A DNA stretch of 40,508 nt from Clostridium sp. (GTDB taxonomy: Bacteria; Bacillota; Clostridia; Lachnospirales; Lachnospiraceae), in assembly GCA_023664775.1 (NCBI GenBank), contig JAMPEW010000027.1:1745-42252 (forward strand), given 5' to 3'. A program made the translations under genes and the position numbers. Shown here one piece after another: positions 1 through 7,996 of this stretch (within the stretch, counting starts at the first letter, position 1; every line of letters begins with the position of its first letter). The notes beneath the pieces were generated by a model. It was not told the origin of the DNA, ran no database searches, and saw only the letters and a program-made list of their open reading frames with translations.

Positions 1-231
1 CTTGCCGTTTTCCCCCTGTCCAATCACAATGTCCTTGGGCTTTAAGCCAAATTCCTGCTCCACAATTTCCTGTAACAGCAGCCCTGCCGTCATGGAAACA
101 TATGCCGCCTTTTTATTTTTAAGCTTTTTAACCTTTTCCCGTCTAGCAGGGTGAAGCATAGCGATTAGACTGTCAAAATTATTTTCAAGGTATTCGGCAT
201 CAACCTTTTTGAATATTACGTTTATTTTCAT
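1..231 (-). CDS. 4'-phosphopantetheinyl transferase, Sfp family (N-terminal part, cut by window edge)
   Basis: The first 77 residues are visible; the gene continues past coordinate 1. The ATG at 231 opens a frame beginning MKINVIFKKV. The stretch LHPARREKVKKL followed about 10 residues on by YVSMTAGLLLQE is the typical N-terminal region of Sfp/AcpT-type phosphopantetheinyl transferases (an Arg/Lys-rich helix, then a small-residue AGLLL helix). These enzymes move the phosphopantetheine arm of CoA onto a Ser of carrier proteins, and two carrier protein genes lie upstream in the same operon, which fits well. The Mg-binding D-x-E and W-x-x-K-E motifs would lie outside the window and cannot be checked. 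The 167-bp gap to the dehydratase gene contains a 9-bp perfect hairpin. Confidence 0.8.
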   Translation of the reverse strand, partial: MKINVIFKKVDAEYLENNFDSLIAMLHPARREKVKKLKNKKAAYVSMTAGLLLQEIVEQEFGLKPKDIVIGQGENGK

Positions 232-333
232 GTTTCGGCTCCACTATCATGAACATCCGCCCATTCCCAATTTGCCTTCAGCATATGTTCCGATTTACTT
301 TGTAAATCGAGAACTCATGGGCTGACGATGGGT

Positions 334-354
334 CTCGGCGACTTTGTCGCCGAG
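334..354. repeat. 9-bp perfect hairpin in the gap before the transferase gene
   Basis: CTCGGCGAC, TTT, GTCGCCGAG form a perfect 9-bp stem with a 3-nt loop in the 167-bp gap between the dehydratase and phosphopantetheinyl transferase genes. There is no good U-run on the minus side, so it is not a clear intrinsic terminator. It may be an mRNA processing or stabilising stem. Nothing else was recognised in this gap. Confidence 0.55.
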
Positions 355-398
355 CATACTACATGTCAAAAATAATATGTTTATTTTAACCGATACCC

Positions 399-845
399 TT
401 ACTGATTGTAAATATCCTCTTTATTCATGGCAGTAAACGAAAGCAGCCCCTTCGCCTTTACTTTGCCGTCAACCGTAACCTTTGCATTAAATTTCATAAG
501 CCCTGCTCCACCCATTTCCTTGGTAACCTCGATTTCAAGCATATCTCCTGGCAGCACAGGCTTTAGGAATTTAAAGTCATCACATTTTAACAGCACATAT
601 ATCTGGTTTTCGTCGGTTCCCTCACTCTCAATCGTAATGGAACAAAGCTGTGCTGCTGCCTCTATCACTAGTACACCGGGCATAATCGGTGCGTCGGGAA
701 AATGTCCCGTAAAATACGGTTCGTTGATGGAAACGCACTTAATTCCCTTTGCATACTCGCCTGCCCGCACCTCAACAACCTTTTCTATCATTTGAAACGG
801 CGGTCTTTGTTTGATTCTTTTTTGAACCTCATTTATATTCATCAT
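399..845 (-). CDS. fabZ: FabZ-like (3R)-hydroxyacyl-ACP dehydratase
   Basis: A hot-dog-fold dehydratase of 148 residues, close to the usual FabZ length of 140-150. The catalytic signature GHFPDAPIMPGVL is complete, with His48, and is followed by VIEAAAQL with the catalytic Glu62. It removes water from 3-hydroxyacyl-ACP to give the trans-2-enoyl-ACP. The frame is open further upstream to 902, but that would overlap the FabG-like gene; the ATG pair at 845/842, just after the FabG stop at 848, is the natural start. The only Shine-Dalgarno-like GGAGG is in the last codons of the upstream gene, about 15 nt away, so translation is probably coupled. No enoyl reductase is seen in the window, which would leave double bonds in the product. 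Confidence 0.88.
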   Translation of the reverse strand: MMNINEVQKRIKQRPPFQMIEKVVEVRAGEYAKGIKCVSINEPYFTGHFPDAPIMPGVLVIEAAAQLCSITIESEGTDENQIYVLLKCDDFKFLKPVLPGDMLEIEVTKEMGGAGLMKFNAKVTVDGKVKAKGLLSFTAMNKEDIYNQ

Positions 846-847
846 AA

Positions 848-1585
848 TTATAAACTCAAGCCTCCATCCAATACAATCACCTGACCTGTCATATAGGAGC
901 ATGCAGGTCCTGCCAGCATTGCAACCATGTCTGCAACCTCCTCTGCTGTTCCAAAGCGTTTCAATGGAATATCCTTGAGATACTCCTCCTTCTTGTCCTC
1001 AGGAAGCTGGTCTACCATGTCAGTTGCAATAAATCCCGGTGCCACTGCATTTACCCTGATTCCGTAAGGTGCAAGCTCTTTTGCCATTGTCGCCGTCATG
1101 GAATTTACGGCTCCCTTTGTGGAGCTGTAAACGGACTGCCCAGGTACTGCAAGCTTTGAGCTTACGGAGGATACATTTATGATAACTCCCTGCTTTTTGG
1201 AAAACATTTTCAAAACTGCCTGCTGGGTGCAGTACAAATATCCCTTTATGTTAAGGTCAAGGCATTTACTAATTGTCTCCTCGCTCATCATAAGGACAAA
1301 TTCATCCTTTACAATACCTGCGTTGTTTACAAGTACATCAAGCTGTCCGTAGGTATTTACCGTCTCCCTTATGAGCGTCTTTACCTCATTGATATTAGAG
1401 ACATCCGCCTTAATGGCAACTGCCTCGCCTCCTGCTTCTTTTATGAGAGTTACAACTTCATTAGCCGCTACATCGTTGGAATTGTAATTGACAACGACCT
1501 GATAGCCCTCTGCTCCAAGCTTTATGGCACAGGCACGTCCGATTCCTCTGGATGCTCCGGTTACAAGTGCTACTTTTCCTTCCAT
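848..1585 (-). CDS. fabG: FabG-like 3-oxoacyl-ACP reductase (SDR family)
   Basis: A classical short-chain dehydrogenase/reductase of 245 residues. The cofactor motif TGASRGIG is at residues 9-16, NNAG at 87-90, the catalytic Ser near 139-140, and Y153-x-x-x-K157 follows. Residues such as Arg13 favour NADPH. It reduces 3-oxoacyl-ACP to 3-hydroxyacyl-ACP. It lies 10 bp after the ketosynthase gene and 2 bp before the dehydratase start, so the three genes form a tight ketosynthase-ketoreductase-dehydratase elongation block. Assignment to the cluster's product rather than to housekeeping fatty acid synthesis is inferred from the neighbouring chain-length-factor-like protein. Confidence 0.92.
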   Translation of the reverse strand: MEGKVALVTGASRGIGRACAIKLGAEGYQVVVNYNSNDVAANEVVTLIKEAGGEAVAIKADVSNINEVKTLIRETVNTYGQLDVLVNNAGIVKDEFVLMMSEETISKCLDLNIKGYLYCTQQAVLKMFSKKQGVIINVSSVSSKLAVPGQSVYSSTKGAVNSMTATMAKELAPYGIRVNAVAPGFIATDMVDQLPEDKKEEYLKDIPLKRFGTAEEVADMVAMLAGPACSYMTGQVIVLDGGLSL

Positions 1586-1595
1586 ACTACACTCC

Positions 1596-3992
1596 TTATT
1601 CTGCCTTTTTTAAAATAACTGCACTGTATGAACCGCCAACAGCATAGGAGGCTGCAAGCACATACTTGTATGCACTTGTGTCAACCATATCTGTCTTTAC
1701 TTCATCCTTGTTTACATAATACGCCTTTTGTTCTCCTGAAATGTCTCCCGAAAGCACAAGGGCAGCATGTGCAACCGTAAGGGTGCTTGCCGCAGCTCTT
1801 GCCTCTCCTGTCACTTCCTTTATGCAGTGTACAGGTACCTTTCCTCCGAAAAGTGCTCCATATACATTCTTTTCTATATCGTCAACAGCCTTCATGCCGT
1901 TTGCAAATCCGTATACTGCATCTATATCGGAAAGTGATATTCCTGCCATGCTTACCGCAGCGTTCATTGCAGCAGAAAGTCCCCTGTCAGAGCCTAAAAC
2001 CTCGCCGTACGGTACATTTTCATGTGCCATGCCGTAGCCTGCAACCTCAGCATATTTCTTTGCACCGCAGCTTTCGGCATATGCCCCGTCAGAAAGTGCA
2101 ACTGTTGTACTGCCGTCAGAAAGCACAAAGCCAGCCCCCTCGGAAAATGCACCCTTAACATTATCCGCAATCATGCCAAGCTGTCCGTAAAGCTTGTTCA
2201 TAACACGGCTGTTTTCGTCTGTACCTGTTGCCAGCATAAATTTTGCCCGATTCTGCTTTATCTCATTGTAAGCGTAGCACACACTGCTCATTCCCGACTG
2301 GGCACCGTTTGTAACGGTTACGTTGTAGCCTCTCATTCCTGTTTTTATGGAAAGATAGCCGCCTGCCGCATTGTAAACCGTATTTGGGAAATTAAATGCC
2401 GAGCCTGCGATTGTTCCATTTGCAGAAATGTTTTCCTGAAACTCATAAACCGTTGTGAGCGGTCCATCGCCTGTACCGATAATCATTCCAAGCTGTTCAG
2501 CGTTTTCCTCAGTTACCTCAACGCCCGCCGAGGCAAGTGCCTCAAGACCTGATATAACCTGCATAATGCTGAACTTGTCAAGCTTTCTGTAAAATGCCAT
2601 CTTAACGCCAAATTTATCGTAATCCTCCTTGCCTACATTTGCCTCAAGGCTTGTGGCATCAGGTGTATATCCCGCATTTACCTTTGCAATGTAATTTTCA
2701 ACACCATTTCCTACAGGGCTTACGATACCCATTCCTGTTATGTATATTTTTCCATCGGTTTCAGTCTCTGAAACTCCGCCTTCCTTCTTGCTGAAAATAA
2801 CGCTGGCGTTGCTTCCACCAAAGGCAAAGGAATTTGACATTACGGAGGTCATTTCCTTTTCCCTCATATCGTTTGGTCTGAAATCTATATTGCCTGCCTT
2901 CTCGGAAAGTGCCGCCACGTCCTCGTCAGAATATCCGATTGTAGGCGGTATTTTGTTTTCAGTAAGTGCCTTGATTGCAAAGACTGCCTCAATTGCACCT
3001 GCCGCACCAAGACAGTGTCCCACCATCGCCTTGGTGGAGCTTACCGTAAGGTCATCATTTTTATCGTCAAATATTGTATGTATCGAAAGAAATTCTGCTT
3101 CGTCATTTTTAGGTGTTCCCGTACCATGTGCGTTTATGTATGAAATATCCTGTATGGCAAGTCCTGATTTTTCCATTGCAGTTCTAATTGCATACATCTG
3201 TCCAAGTCCGTCAGGTCTTGGTGCGGTAATGTGGTGGGCGTCGCTGCTGATGCCTGCTGAAAGCACATCGCAGTATATTCTTGCATTTCTTTTCAATGCA
3301 TGCTCATAAGACTCAACCACGATTGCACCCGAGCCTTCACCTAATGTAATTCCATTGCTGTGATTAAACGGAGAGCAGGCTTCTTCAGAAAGGGCATGAA
3401 GTGCCAAAAATCCTGAAAACGGCACTGCCGCAAATGCATCGGCTCCACCTACCACAAATGCGTCTGCAACACCTGCACGGATAAGCTCACATGCATATGC
3501 AATACTGATTGCCCCTGCGGCACATGCATTTCCCACATTTGTTACAATACCCTTCGCCCCGATATAATTTGCAACATGATTTGCAATTGAGGCAATGGTC
3601 ATCTTATTGATATCCTCCGTCTTTTCACCGTTGTTTATATAATTTTCAACGCTGATTACGCCGCCGACACAGCTTCCCATTATAACGCCTATGCGTTCTG
3701 CACGTTCCTCATCTATCGTAAGCCCGGCGTCCTTCCATGCCTCAGCAGACGCTTTCAGACAAAGCTTTGAAACCCTGTCCACATTTTTTGCTTCCTCTAT
3801 GTCATCCAGGCTGTCACAAGTAACCTCTGCTCCGAGATTTGCATAACAGTCTGTCGTATCTACCGATTTTACTTTGTCAATTCCTGTTTTGCCGGCAAGT
3901 GCATTTGTCCAGCATTCATCTACATTATTTCCAATAGCACTTATAAGCCCAAGTCCTGTCACGACACAACGTGTACGAATATCCTTTGCCAT
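1596..3992 (-). CDS. Fused ketosynthase / chain-length-factor protein (KS-CLF), type II PKS-like
   Basis: The 798 residues hold two consecutive thiolase-fold ketosynthase units. Unit 1 (about 1-405) is a complete FabF-type condensing enzyme: Cys157 in NACAAG, His289 in HGTGT and His326 in VGHCLGAAGA. Unit 2 (about 415-798) starts again with YITGMGIVSPVGNG but has Gln565 in NGAQSG where the active Cys should be, ANGM instead of HGTGT, and no second catalytic His. Cys-to-Gln at this position is the hallmark of chain-length factors (KS-beta) of type II polyketide synthases. KS and CLF are normally two genes forming a heterodimer; here they are one polypeptide. It should run repeated decarboxylative condensation on the carrier proteins encoded beside it. 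A GGAGTAATT-type ribosome site precedes the ATG at 3992. Confidence 0.9.
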   Translation of the reverse strand: MAKDIRTRCVVTGLGLISAIGNNVDECWTNALAGKTGIDKVKSVDTTDCYANLGAEVTCDSLDDIEEAKNVDRVSKLCLKASAEAWKDAGLTIDEERAERIGVIMGSCVGGVISVENYINNGEKTEDINKMTIASIANHVANYIGAKGIVTNVGNACAAGAISIAYACELIRAGVADAFVVGGADAFAAVPFSGFLALHALSEEACSPFNHSNGITLGEGSGAIVVESYEHALKRNARIYCDVLSAGISSDAHHITAPRPDGLGQMYAIRTAMEKSGLAIQDISYINAHGTGTPKNDEAEFLSIHTIFDDKNDDLTVSSTKAMVGHCLGAAGAIEAVFAIKALTENKIPPTIGYSDEDVAALSEKAGNIDFRPNDMREKEMTSVMSNSFAFGGSNASVIFSKKEGGVSETETDGKIYITGMGIVSPVGNGVENYIAKVNAGYTPDATSLEANVGKEDYDKFGVKMAFYRKLDKFSIMQVISGLEALASAGVEVTEENAEQLGMIIGTGDGPLTTVYEFQENISANGTIAGSAFNFPNTVYNAAGGYLSIKTGMRGYNVTVTNGAQSGMSSVCYAYNEIKQNRAKFMLATGTDENSRVMNKLYGQLGMIADNVKGAFSEGAGFVLSDGSTTVALSDGAYAESCGAKKYAEVAGYGMAHENVPYGEVLGSDRGLSAAMNAAVSMAGISLSDIDAVYGFANGMKAVDDIEKNVYGALFGGKVPVHCIKEVTGEARAAASTLTVAHAALVLSGDISGEQKAYYVNKDEVKTDMVDTSAYKYVLAASYAVGGSYSAVILKKAE

Positions 3993-4020
3993 TTTGAATT
4001 ACTCCTTTTTGTATTAGTTT

Positions 4021-4278
4021 GATAGCAGGCGATTGCGAAACTCTACTTTTGCGAACATCCGTTGCACAATATAGATAATATCGCCACAAGGCACACTTTC
4101 GTTATGTGTCGCACGTAACGGTACATAAAATGCCTTTGTCCTCAGGACTCCGTCTGCTTCGCAGCCACCTCAGGACATACCTCGCTAAGCACCGACGGCT
4201 CCACAATGCCTTGCTTGTGATATTGTCCATATTGTACAACTAATTTTTGAGAATTTAGAAGCTCCGCAATCGCCTATC
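4021..4278. mobile_element. MITE-like inverted-repeat element (about 258 bp)
   Basis: This fills most of the 305-bp gap between the carrier protein and KS-CLF genes. The ends are inverted repeats: GATAG, then GCGATTGCG, on the left reappear in reverse at the right end (cgcaatcgcctatc). Further in, GTTGcACAATATaGAtAATATC pairs with the reverse of the 4217-4240 segment. The centre holds two copies of the 9-mer TCCTGAGGT/A around a small CTGCGAAGCAG hairpin. It has no open reading frame, and no convincing target duplication was found. It could be a miniature transposable element or a highly structured leader RNA for the KS-CLF gene; the two-armed long inverted repeat favours the first. Confidence 0.7.
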
Positions 4279-4297
4279 ATTTTACGGGACTGCCGCA

Positions 4298-4546
4298 TTA
4301 CATATTTTCTACTACATATTTTGTAAGGCTTGTTATATTGTAGAAATGCTCCTTTGCAACGCCTGTCATGGCAACACCATAGGCAGAGTCTATGCAGGCA
4401 ATAATCTCAAGGGAATCTACCGAATCAAGTCCTATTCCGTCACCAAACAGAGCGATTTCATAATCAAGCTCCTCCTCAGGTATTCTTAAATTTTTTGAAA
4501 GCATACCTTTAATGTTTTCTGCGATTTCTAATTCTTTTTCATTCAT
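4298..4546 (-). CDS. Acyl carrier protein
   Basis: An 82-residue acidic helical protein with the carrier motif GLDSVDSLEII. Ser42 is the predicted phosphopantetheine attachment site. Length and the pattern of hydrophobic helices match ACPs. It probably carries the growing chain for the adjacent KS-CLF, ketoreductase and dehydratase, and would be activated by the phosphopantetheinyl transferase at the left edge. A GGAGAAATTGCC site precedes the ATG. It is separated from KS-CLF by the inverted-repeat element. The second carrier protein of the operon (7997-8245) is only distantly similar, so the two probably have different partners. Confidence 0.9.
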   Translation of the reverse strand: MNEKELEIAENIKGMLSKNLRIPEEELDYEIALFGDGIGLDSVDSLEIIACIDSAYGVAMTGVAKEHFYNITSLTKYVVENM

Positions 4547-4644
4547 GGCAATTTCTCCTTTTTACTTTTGTTTTATTTTTAGGAGTTTATGAAACTCCTT
4601 ACTTGCAAAATCCAATCGCACGATACCTGCTGCATCATACGCAG

Positions 4645-5280
4645 CTACTCTTTATGCCAACCAAACTGATTCTTGAGTTCTACCACAACATTCCTGCAAA
4701 ACTCCGACCATTTTTTTAGTACAATGGACGGTCTGCCCTCCTCAAATTCTATGTCAAAGGGGCTGCCGATGATAATATGTATTCTATGAAATGTCTTAAA
4801 GGTCCCATCTATGCATATAGGCACAAGCCTTGCATTCGTCTTTTTTGCAAGCATAAGAAAGCCCGGCTTAAATGTATCTATCTCTCCTGTTTTACTTGTC
4901 TTTCCCTCTGGAAATATGTATACCGGCTTTCCTTCATTTATTTTTTCTTCTCCGAGAACAAGCCACGAGGTGTCCATTTCCTTTCTGTCCATTGGTATGT
5001 ATGGAAGGTTTCGGAACAGCCAGTTTATTTTTTTCTTCTCATACCAATCTCTCGCAACAAATGTATGAACATCATATCTGCCGAGTATTCTCGTCATATA
5101 AAGACCGTCCACATGTCCCGTATGATTGGAAAACAGTACACAGCCTGATTGAAATGCTTTCACGGTTTCCTTTTTATCGATCCATGTAATTTTGAGGGGG
5201 TACATAATTCTCACAACTACATTGGCGATTGCAAATGCACATTTTGCAGCACCACATTTTATGCCTTCTAACAGCTTCAT
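4645..5280 (-). CDS. PlsC-like 1-acylglycerol-3-phosphate-type acyltransferase
   Basis: A 211-residue protein of the lysophospholipid acyltransferase family. It has the catalytic HX4D motif (NHTGHVD, His53/Asp58), an N-terminal hydrophobic stretch, and YIFPEGKTSKTG at 121-132, the counterpart of the FPEGTR phosphate-binding block. The family transfers acyl groups from acyl-ACP or acyl-CoA to a hydroxyl. In a type II polyketide/polyene-like operon it may move the finished chain onto a lipid or saccharide acceptor, as proposed for acyltransferases in aryl polyene clusters; that role is inference. It is 59 bp downstream of the reductase gene and 98 bp upstream of the carrier protein gene; that second gap holds an AGGAGTTT/AAACTCCT stem. 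Confidence 0.85.
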   Translation of the reverse strand: MKLLEGIKCGAAKCAFAIANVVVRIMYPLKITWIDKKETVKAFQSGCVLFSNHTGHVDGLYMTRILGRYDVHTFVARDWYEKKKINWLFRNLPYIPMDRKEMDTSWLVLGEEKINEGKPVYIFPEGKTSKTGEIDTFKPGFLMLAKKTNARLVPICIDGTFKTFHRIHIIIGSPFDIEFEEGRPSIVLKKWSEFCRNVVVELKNQFGWHKE

Positions 5281-5339
5281 ATCTATCTCTCCTACAAGCT
5301 AACGCTTTTACAACAATTTTTACCAATCACAGTAACCAT

Positions 5340-6077
5340 TTATTTTTTTCCGTATGGTCCAACCTCCGGTGTGTCCCAATTCATGTTAATTGCCGTCTCA
5401 AATGTATTATGTCCAAGCATAGGTATCTGAAGCTTATTCCATGTTTCCTCGGAAAGTTGCAGTTTACTGCCAAATTCATGTCCCGCCTCGGTAAACTTTT
5501 CCAAGTACTTTTCCACCTTTTTGGCAAAGCCCTTTTCAGAAAGCATACCGCCCTGAGGTGCAAGCACCGTCGTGTATTTCCCCACACCGCATATCCTGTC
5601 AAACTGTGCAAATATTGCATCATAGCAGTTATCAGTTGTCTCATACCCGCAGGTAGATACAAGGACAAGCTTTTTCTTTTGCAGCTCAGGGTATCTCATA
5701 TTGTGGAGAAACCTGTGATTTTCCTCGTCTCCCGGATTACCCCTGTACTCCTTGACATAGGAAATCATCCTGTCCGTAAAGGCTTTTATCTTGGATGGCA
5801 TCCCAAAAAAGTATAAAGGAAAGCTCTCCACTATAATATCATGCTCCATCACAAGCCTTCTTAGCTCGTCCATATCATCATGTATCACACATTCCCCCGG
5901 TGTATTTTTCCAGCAGACAAAGCAGCCGTGGCAATGGTCAATATTTTTATCCTTCAGGCTTACCTCCGTAAGCTCTGCATTTGTTTCCTCCACAAGCCCT
6001 TTTACAAAGGCTTTCGCAACTTTAAGCGACGAGCTTTGCTCACCCCGCAAGCTGCCATTGATAAGTAAAACCTTCAA
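5340..6077 (-). CDS. NAD(P)H-dependent FMN reductase / flavodoxin-fold oxidoreductase
   Basis: A flavodoxin-like-fold protein beginning KVLLINGSLRGEQSSS, where GSxR..S..S is the FMN phosphate-binding loop of the NADPH-dependent FMN reductase family. A CHGCFVCW segment with paired Cys follows, then SFPLYFFGMPSKIKAFTDR, the usual second flavin loop and helix. The start is set at the TTG at 6077: AGGAGG lies 6 nt before it, while the upstream in-frame ATG at 6137 falls inside a 37-bp palindrome and adds 20 unrelated residues. That gives 245 residues. Its role in the pathway is unknown; it may reduce or oxidise the product or a quinone. The gene is the first after the TetR gene and lies directly behind the palindrome. 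Confidence 0.8.
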   Translation of the reverse strand: MKVLLINGSLRGEQSSSLKVAKAFVKGLVEETNAELTEVSLKDKNIDHCHGCFVCWKNTPGECVIHDDMDELRRLVMEHDIIVESFPLYFFGMPSKIKAFTDRMISYVKEYRGNPGDEENHRFLHNMRYPELQKKKLVLVSTCGYETTDNCYDAIFAQFDRICGVGKYTTVLAPQGGMLSEKGFAKKVEKYLEKFTEAGHEFGSKLQLSEETWNKLQIPMLGHNTFETAINMNWDTPEVGPYGKK

Positions 6078-6100
6078 GGTGCTCCTCCTAAAAATACAAT

Positions 6101-6137
6101 GTGCCAAAACATTCTTAAACAAAGAATATTTTGGCAC
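6101..6137. promoter_or_regulatory. 37-bp near-perfect palindrome, candidate TetR operator
   Basis: GTGCCAAAAcATTCTTa and its inverted copy match at 15 of 17 positions across a 3-nt centre. The palindrome lies 23 nt upstream of the TTG start of the FMN reductase gene and between it and the TetR-family gene. Size, symmetry and position suit an operator bound by a TetR dimer pair. It could also fold as an mRNA stem, but there is no following U-run. The regulator assignment is inference from adjacency. Confidence 0.6.
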
Positions 6138-6181
6138 ATTAAAAATTATATAACAACAAGCAATTGTTGAAATTTGTCTGA

Positions 6182-6213
6182 TTTTTAGGCATTTTGTATC
6201 AATTGCCTAAAAA
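6182..6213. repeat. Inverted repeat downstream of the TetR gene
   Basis: TTTTTAGGCA and TGCCTAAAAA form a perfect 10-bp stem in the 170-bp gap between the TetR stop and the 37-bp palindrome. It could be a weak terminator of the TetR transcript or a second operator. There is no clear U-run on the minus side. Confidence 0.45.
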
Positions 6214-6307
6214 TAACTTTTTACTATGTTCCGACATACTAATTACTTGCCAACATCGGAGTCCCTTTGTAAAAATATACTGTATGGCATAACAGCTTTT
6301 ATATACA

Positions 6308-6871
6308 CTACTTTTTTGAAATATTTTTTATTATCATATCAGGAATGTTGCCTAATGTTTTTATGACAGTCTCCATAGTCTCAACGGGTGTGCTGTTTAA
6401 TCTGCCGCGTATCCATTCCACTGCCAGCTCTGCAAATGCCTTTGCAAACGCATACGCAACATTCCTTATATCCTCCTCAACAGCTTCCTGTCTGTCAACA
6501 TAATCCATCAAGGTTCTGCGTATTGGTTCCTCCGCTATGCTTGTAAGCTTATCTCCAAAGGCATCGCGACCCATGGAATGATATAACGCCTTTATAAACT
6601 CCTCGTTCTTTATGGCATACTGTCCGATAAGCCGAAGGCTCGCCTTCCATGAGTCACCATAATTATTCTCGTCAATCACAAAGAGCTTTTGCATTTTTGT
6701 GTATATAATTTCCTCTAAAAGGTCATACACATCATTGTAATAATAATAAAATGTATTGCGGTTTATTCCACATTCCTTTGTAATTTTGGTTACGGTAATC
6801 TTGTCAATCGGCATCTGCTCCGACAGCCTGATAAAGCTGTCCACGATAGCCGGCTTGGTAAAATTAGACAT
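6308..6871 (-). CDS. TetR/AcrR-family transcriptional regulator
   Basis: 187 residues. The N-terminal DNA-binding domain (about 5-55) shows the TetR pattern: an AIVDSFIRLSEQMPIDKITV helix pair, then the helix-turn-helix KITKECGINRNTFYYYYNDVYDLL. The C-terminal helices would form the ligand and dimer part. It sits inside the biosynthetic operon, 45 bp after the BtrH-like gene and before the reductase gene, whose upstream 37-bp palindrome is the best candidate operator. It probably senses the pathway product or a related lipid; the ligand cannot be read from sequence. Confidence 0.88.
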   Translation of the reverse strand: MSNFTKPAIVDSFIRLSEQMPIDKITVTKITKECGINRNTFYYYYNDVYDLLEEIIYTKMQKLFVIDENNYGDSWKASLRLIGQYAIKNEEFIKALYHSMGRDAFGDKLTSIAEEPIRRTLMDYVDRQEAVEEDIRNVAYAFAKAFAELAVEWIRGRLNSTPVETMETVIKTLGNIPDMIIKNISKK

Positions 6872-6916
6872 AAGCTACACACTCTCTGCAATTAATTTAG
6901 GCAACAGCCTTTCACT

Positions 6917-7972
6917 TTATTTTTCATCAAGCTCCGCAAGGATTCTAAACAATACGCATACCTCTTTTTCCTTGGCTGCGTCAAAATATTTCTTAAACCT
7001 TGAAGCTGCTTCAATCTCGCCTGTAATTGAAATTCTTACAAGGAGATTTCTTGCCGTAAGCATATTTGTAACAACCGTCTCATACTCATCAATCGTATCC
7101 TGATTGAATTTCAGATAGCCATGCTCCATAAGGTATTTAATTCTCTCAAGCATAAGCACCTTATGGTCATACATAACATGAAGTGCTCTGATATCGAAAT
7201 CCGGTTCCTCTGCACGAACCTGTTTTTCAATCTGCGCAAGCGTCTTGTCATAAACCTTAATGCCAAATGTAGTATCGTTAAATCTATTTCTCATCATGCG
7301 GAAATGATTTTTTGTATCCATAGAATTGAGATACTCTCTTAACGTAGTCTTAATCAGCTCTAAGTCAACATCATAGCAAACCGTATCGCTGTTTTTCATA
7401 ACTACATAAAGACCTCTGCCGCCCTTGTAGTCATCCTTAAACACATGGTCGTCCTTTTCAGTAATTACCTCGTAGCCCCTCTCAATATCCGAGAAGGAAA
7501 CCGTATTGTATGAATAATGATCCTGGAACGTAAAATCACCAACATAGAAAATTTCCTTATCCCTGTCATAGCCATATATAAACAGCTCATGCGGGAATTT
7601 ATAATCCACCTCTGCGTCGCAGAGAATCTTTGCCTCATCAAATACGCCGTATACATATCCGTTAAGGTCAATGGTCTTAATGATAAAGTCTATGATATTG
7701 CCGCAGTAGCTCTCAATCTGAGCCTTTGTAAGAAGTGAGAATACAAGGTATGGACACTGCTTCAGTGAGCTGCTTCCAGGCATCATATCAGTAAGGAGCA
7801 TCTCATCTCCCGTAAATATCTCCTGTATATTGTAGCAGCGAAGCTGGATGTAGTTACTGAAAATCCACTTCTTTGCATTTTCATCATCTGAAAGAATAGA
7901 AAAAAGTGTTGCATGCCACTGCCATGATGTAATAGTCGGGTAAGTTACAGGTAATTTTTTCATATCTGCCAT
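6917..7972 (-). CDS. BtrH-like (butirosin H N-terminal type) papain-fold protein
   Basis: A 351-residue soluble protein. The central segment PHELFIYGYDRDKEIFYVGDF followed by YSYNTVSFSDIERGYEV resembles the His/Asp part of the BtrH N-terminal domain family (cysteine-peptidase-like fold), where H-x-x-(L/F)IYGYD and a YVxDF strand recur. In butirosin biosynthesis BtrH transfers an acyl group from a carrier protein to an amine. Here a carrier protein gene lies 24 bp upstream, so a carrier-to-acceptor acyltransferase is plausible. The catalytic Cys expected near the N-terminus is not apparent: the equivalent stretch reads SWQWHATLFSIL. Either the Cys lies elsewhere or the protein is not a classic thiol transferase. 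The C-terminal third is helical and unrecognised. The family call rests on pattern memory and is moderate. Confidence 0.55.
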   Translation of the reverse strand: MADMKKLPVTYPTITSWQWHATLFSILSDDENAKKWIFSNYIQLRCYNIQEIFTGDEMLLTDMMPGSSSLKQCPYLVFSLLTKAQIESYCGNIIDFIIKTIDLNGYVYGVFDEAKILCDAEVDYKFPHELFIYGYDRDKEIFYVGDFTFQDHYSYNTVSFSDIERGYEVITEKDDHVFKDDYKGGRGLYVVMKNSDTVCYDVDLELIKTTLREYLNSMDTKNHFRMMRNRFNDTTFGIKVYDKTLAQIEKQVRAEEPDFDIRALHVMYDHKVLMLERIKYLMEHGYLKFNQDTIDEYETVVTNMLTARNLLVRISITGEIEAASRFKKYFDAAKEKEVCVLFRILAELDEK

Positions 7973-7996
7973 ATTATAATTCCTCCAATCATCAAA

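Noticed and set aside
848-902. Longer start of the dehydratase gene at 902
   Set aside because: It would lie inside the ketoreductase gene and adds 19 residues unrelated to FabZ; 845 follows the upstream stop directly.
2740-3309. Long plus-strand frames opposite the KS-CLF gene
   Set aside because: They are antisense shadows of a well-supported gene, with no recognisable motif and no ribosome site.
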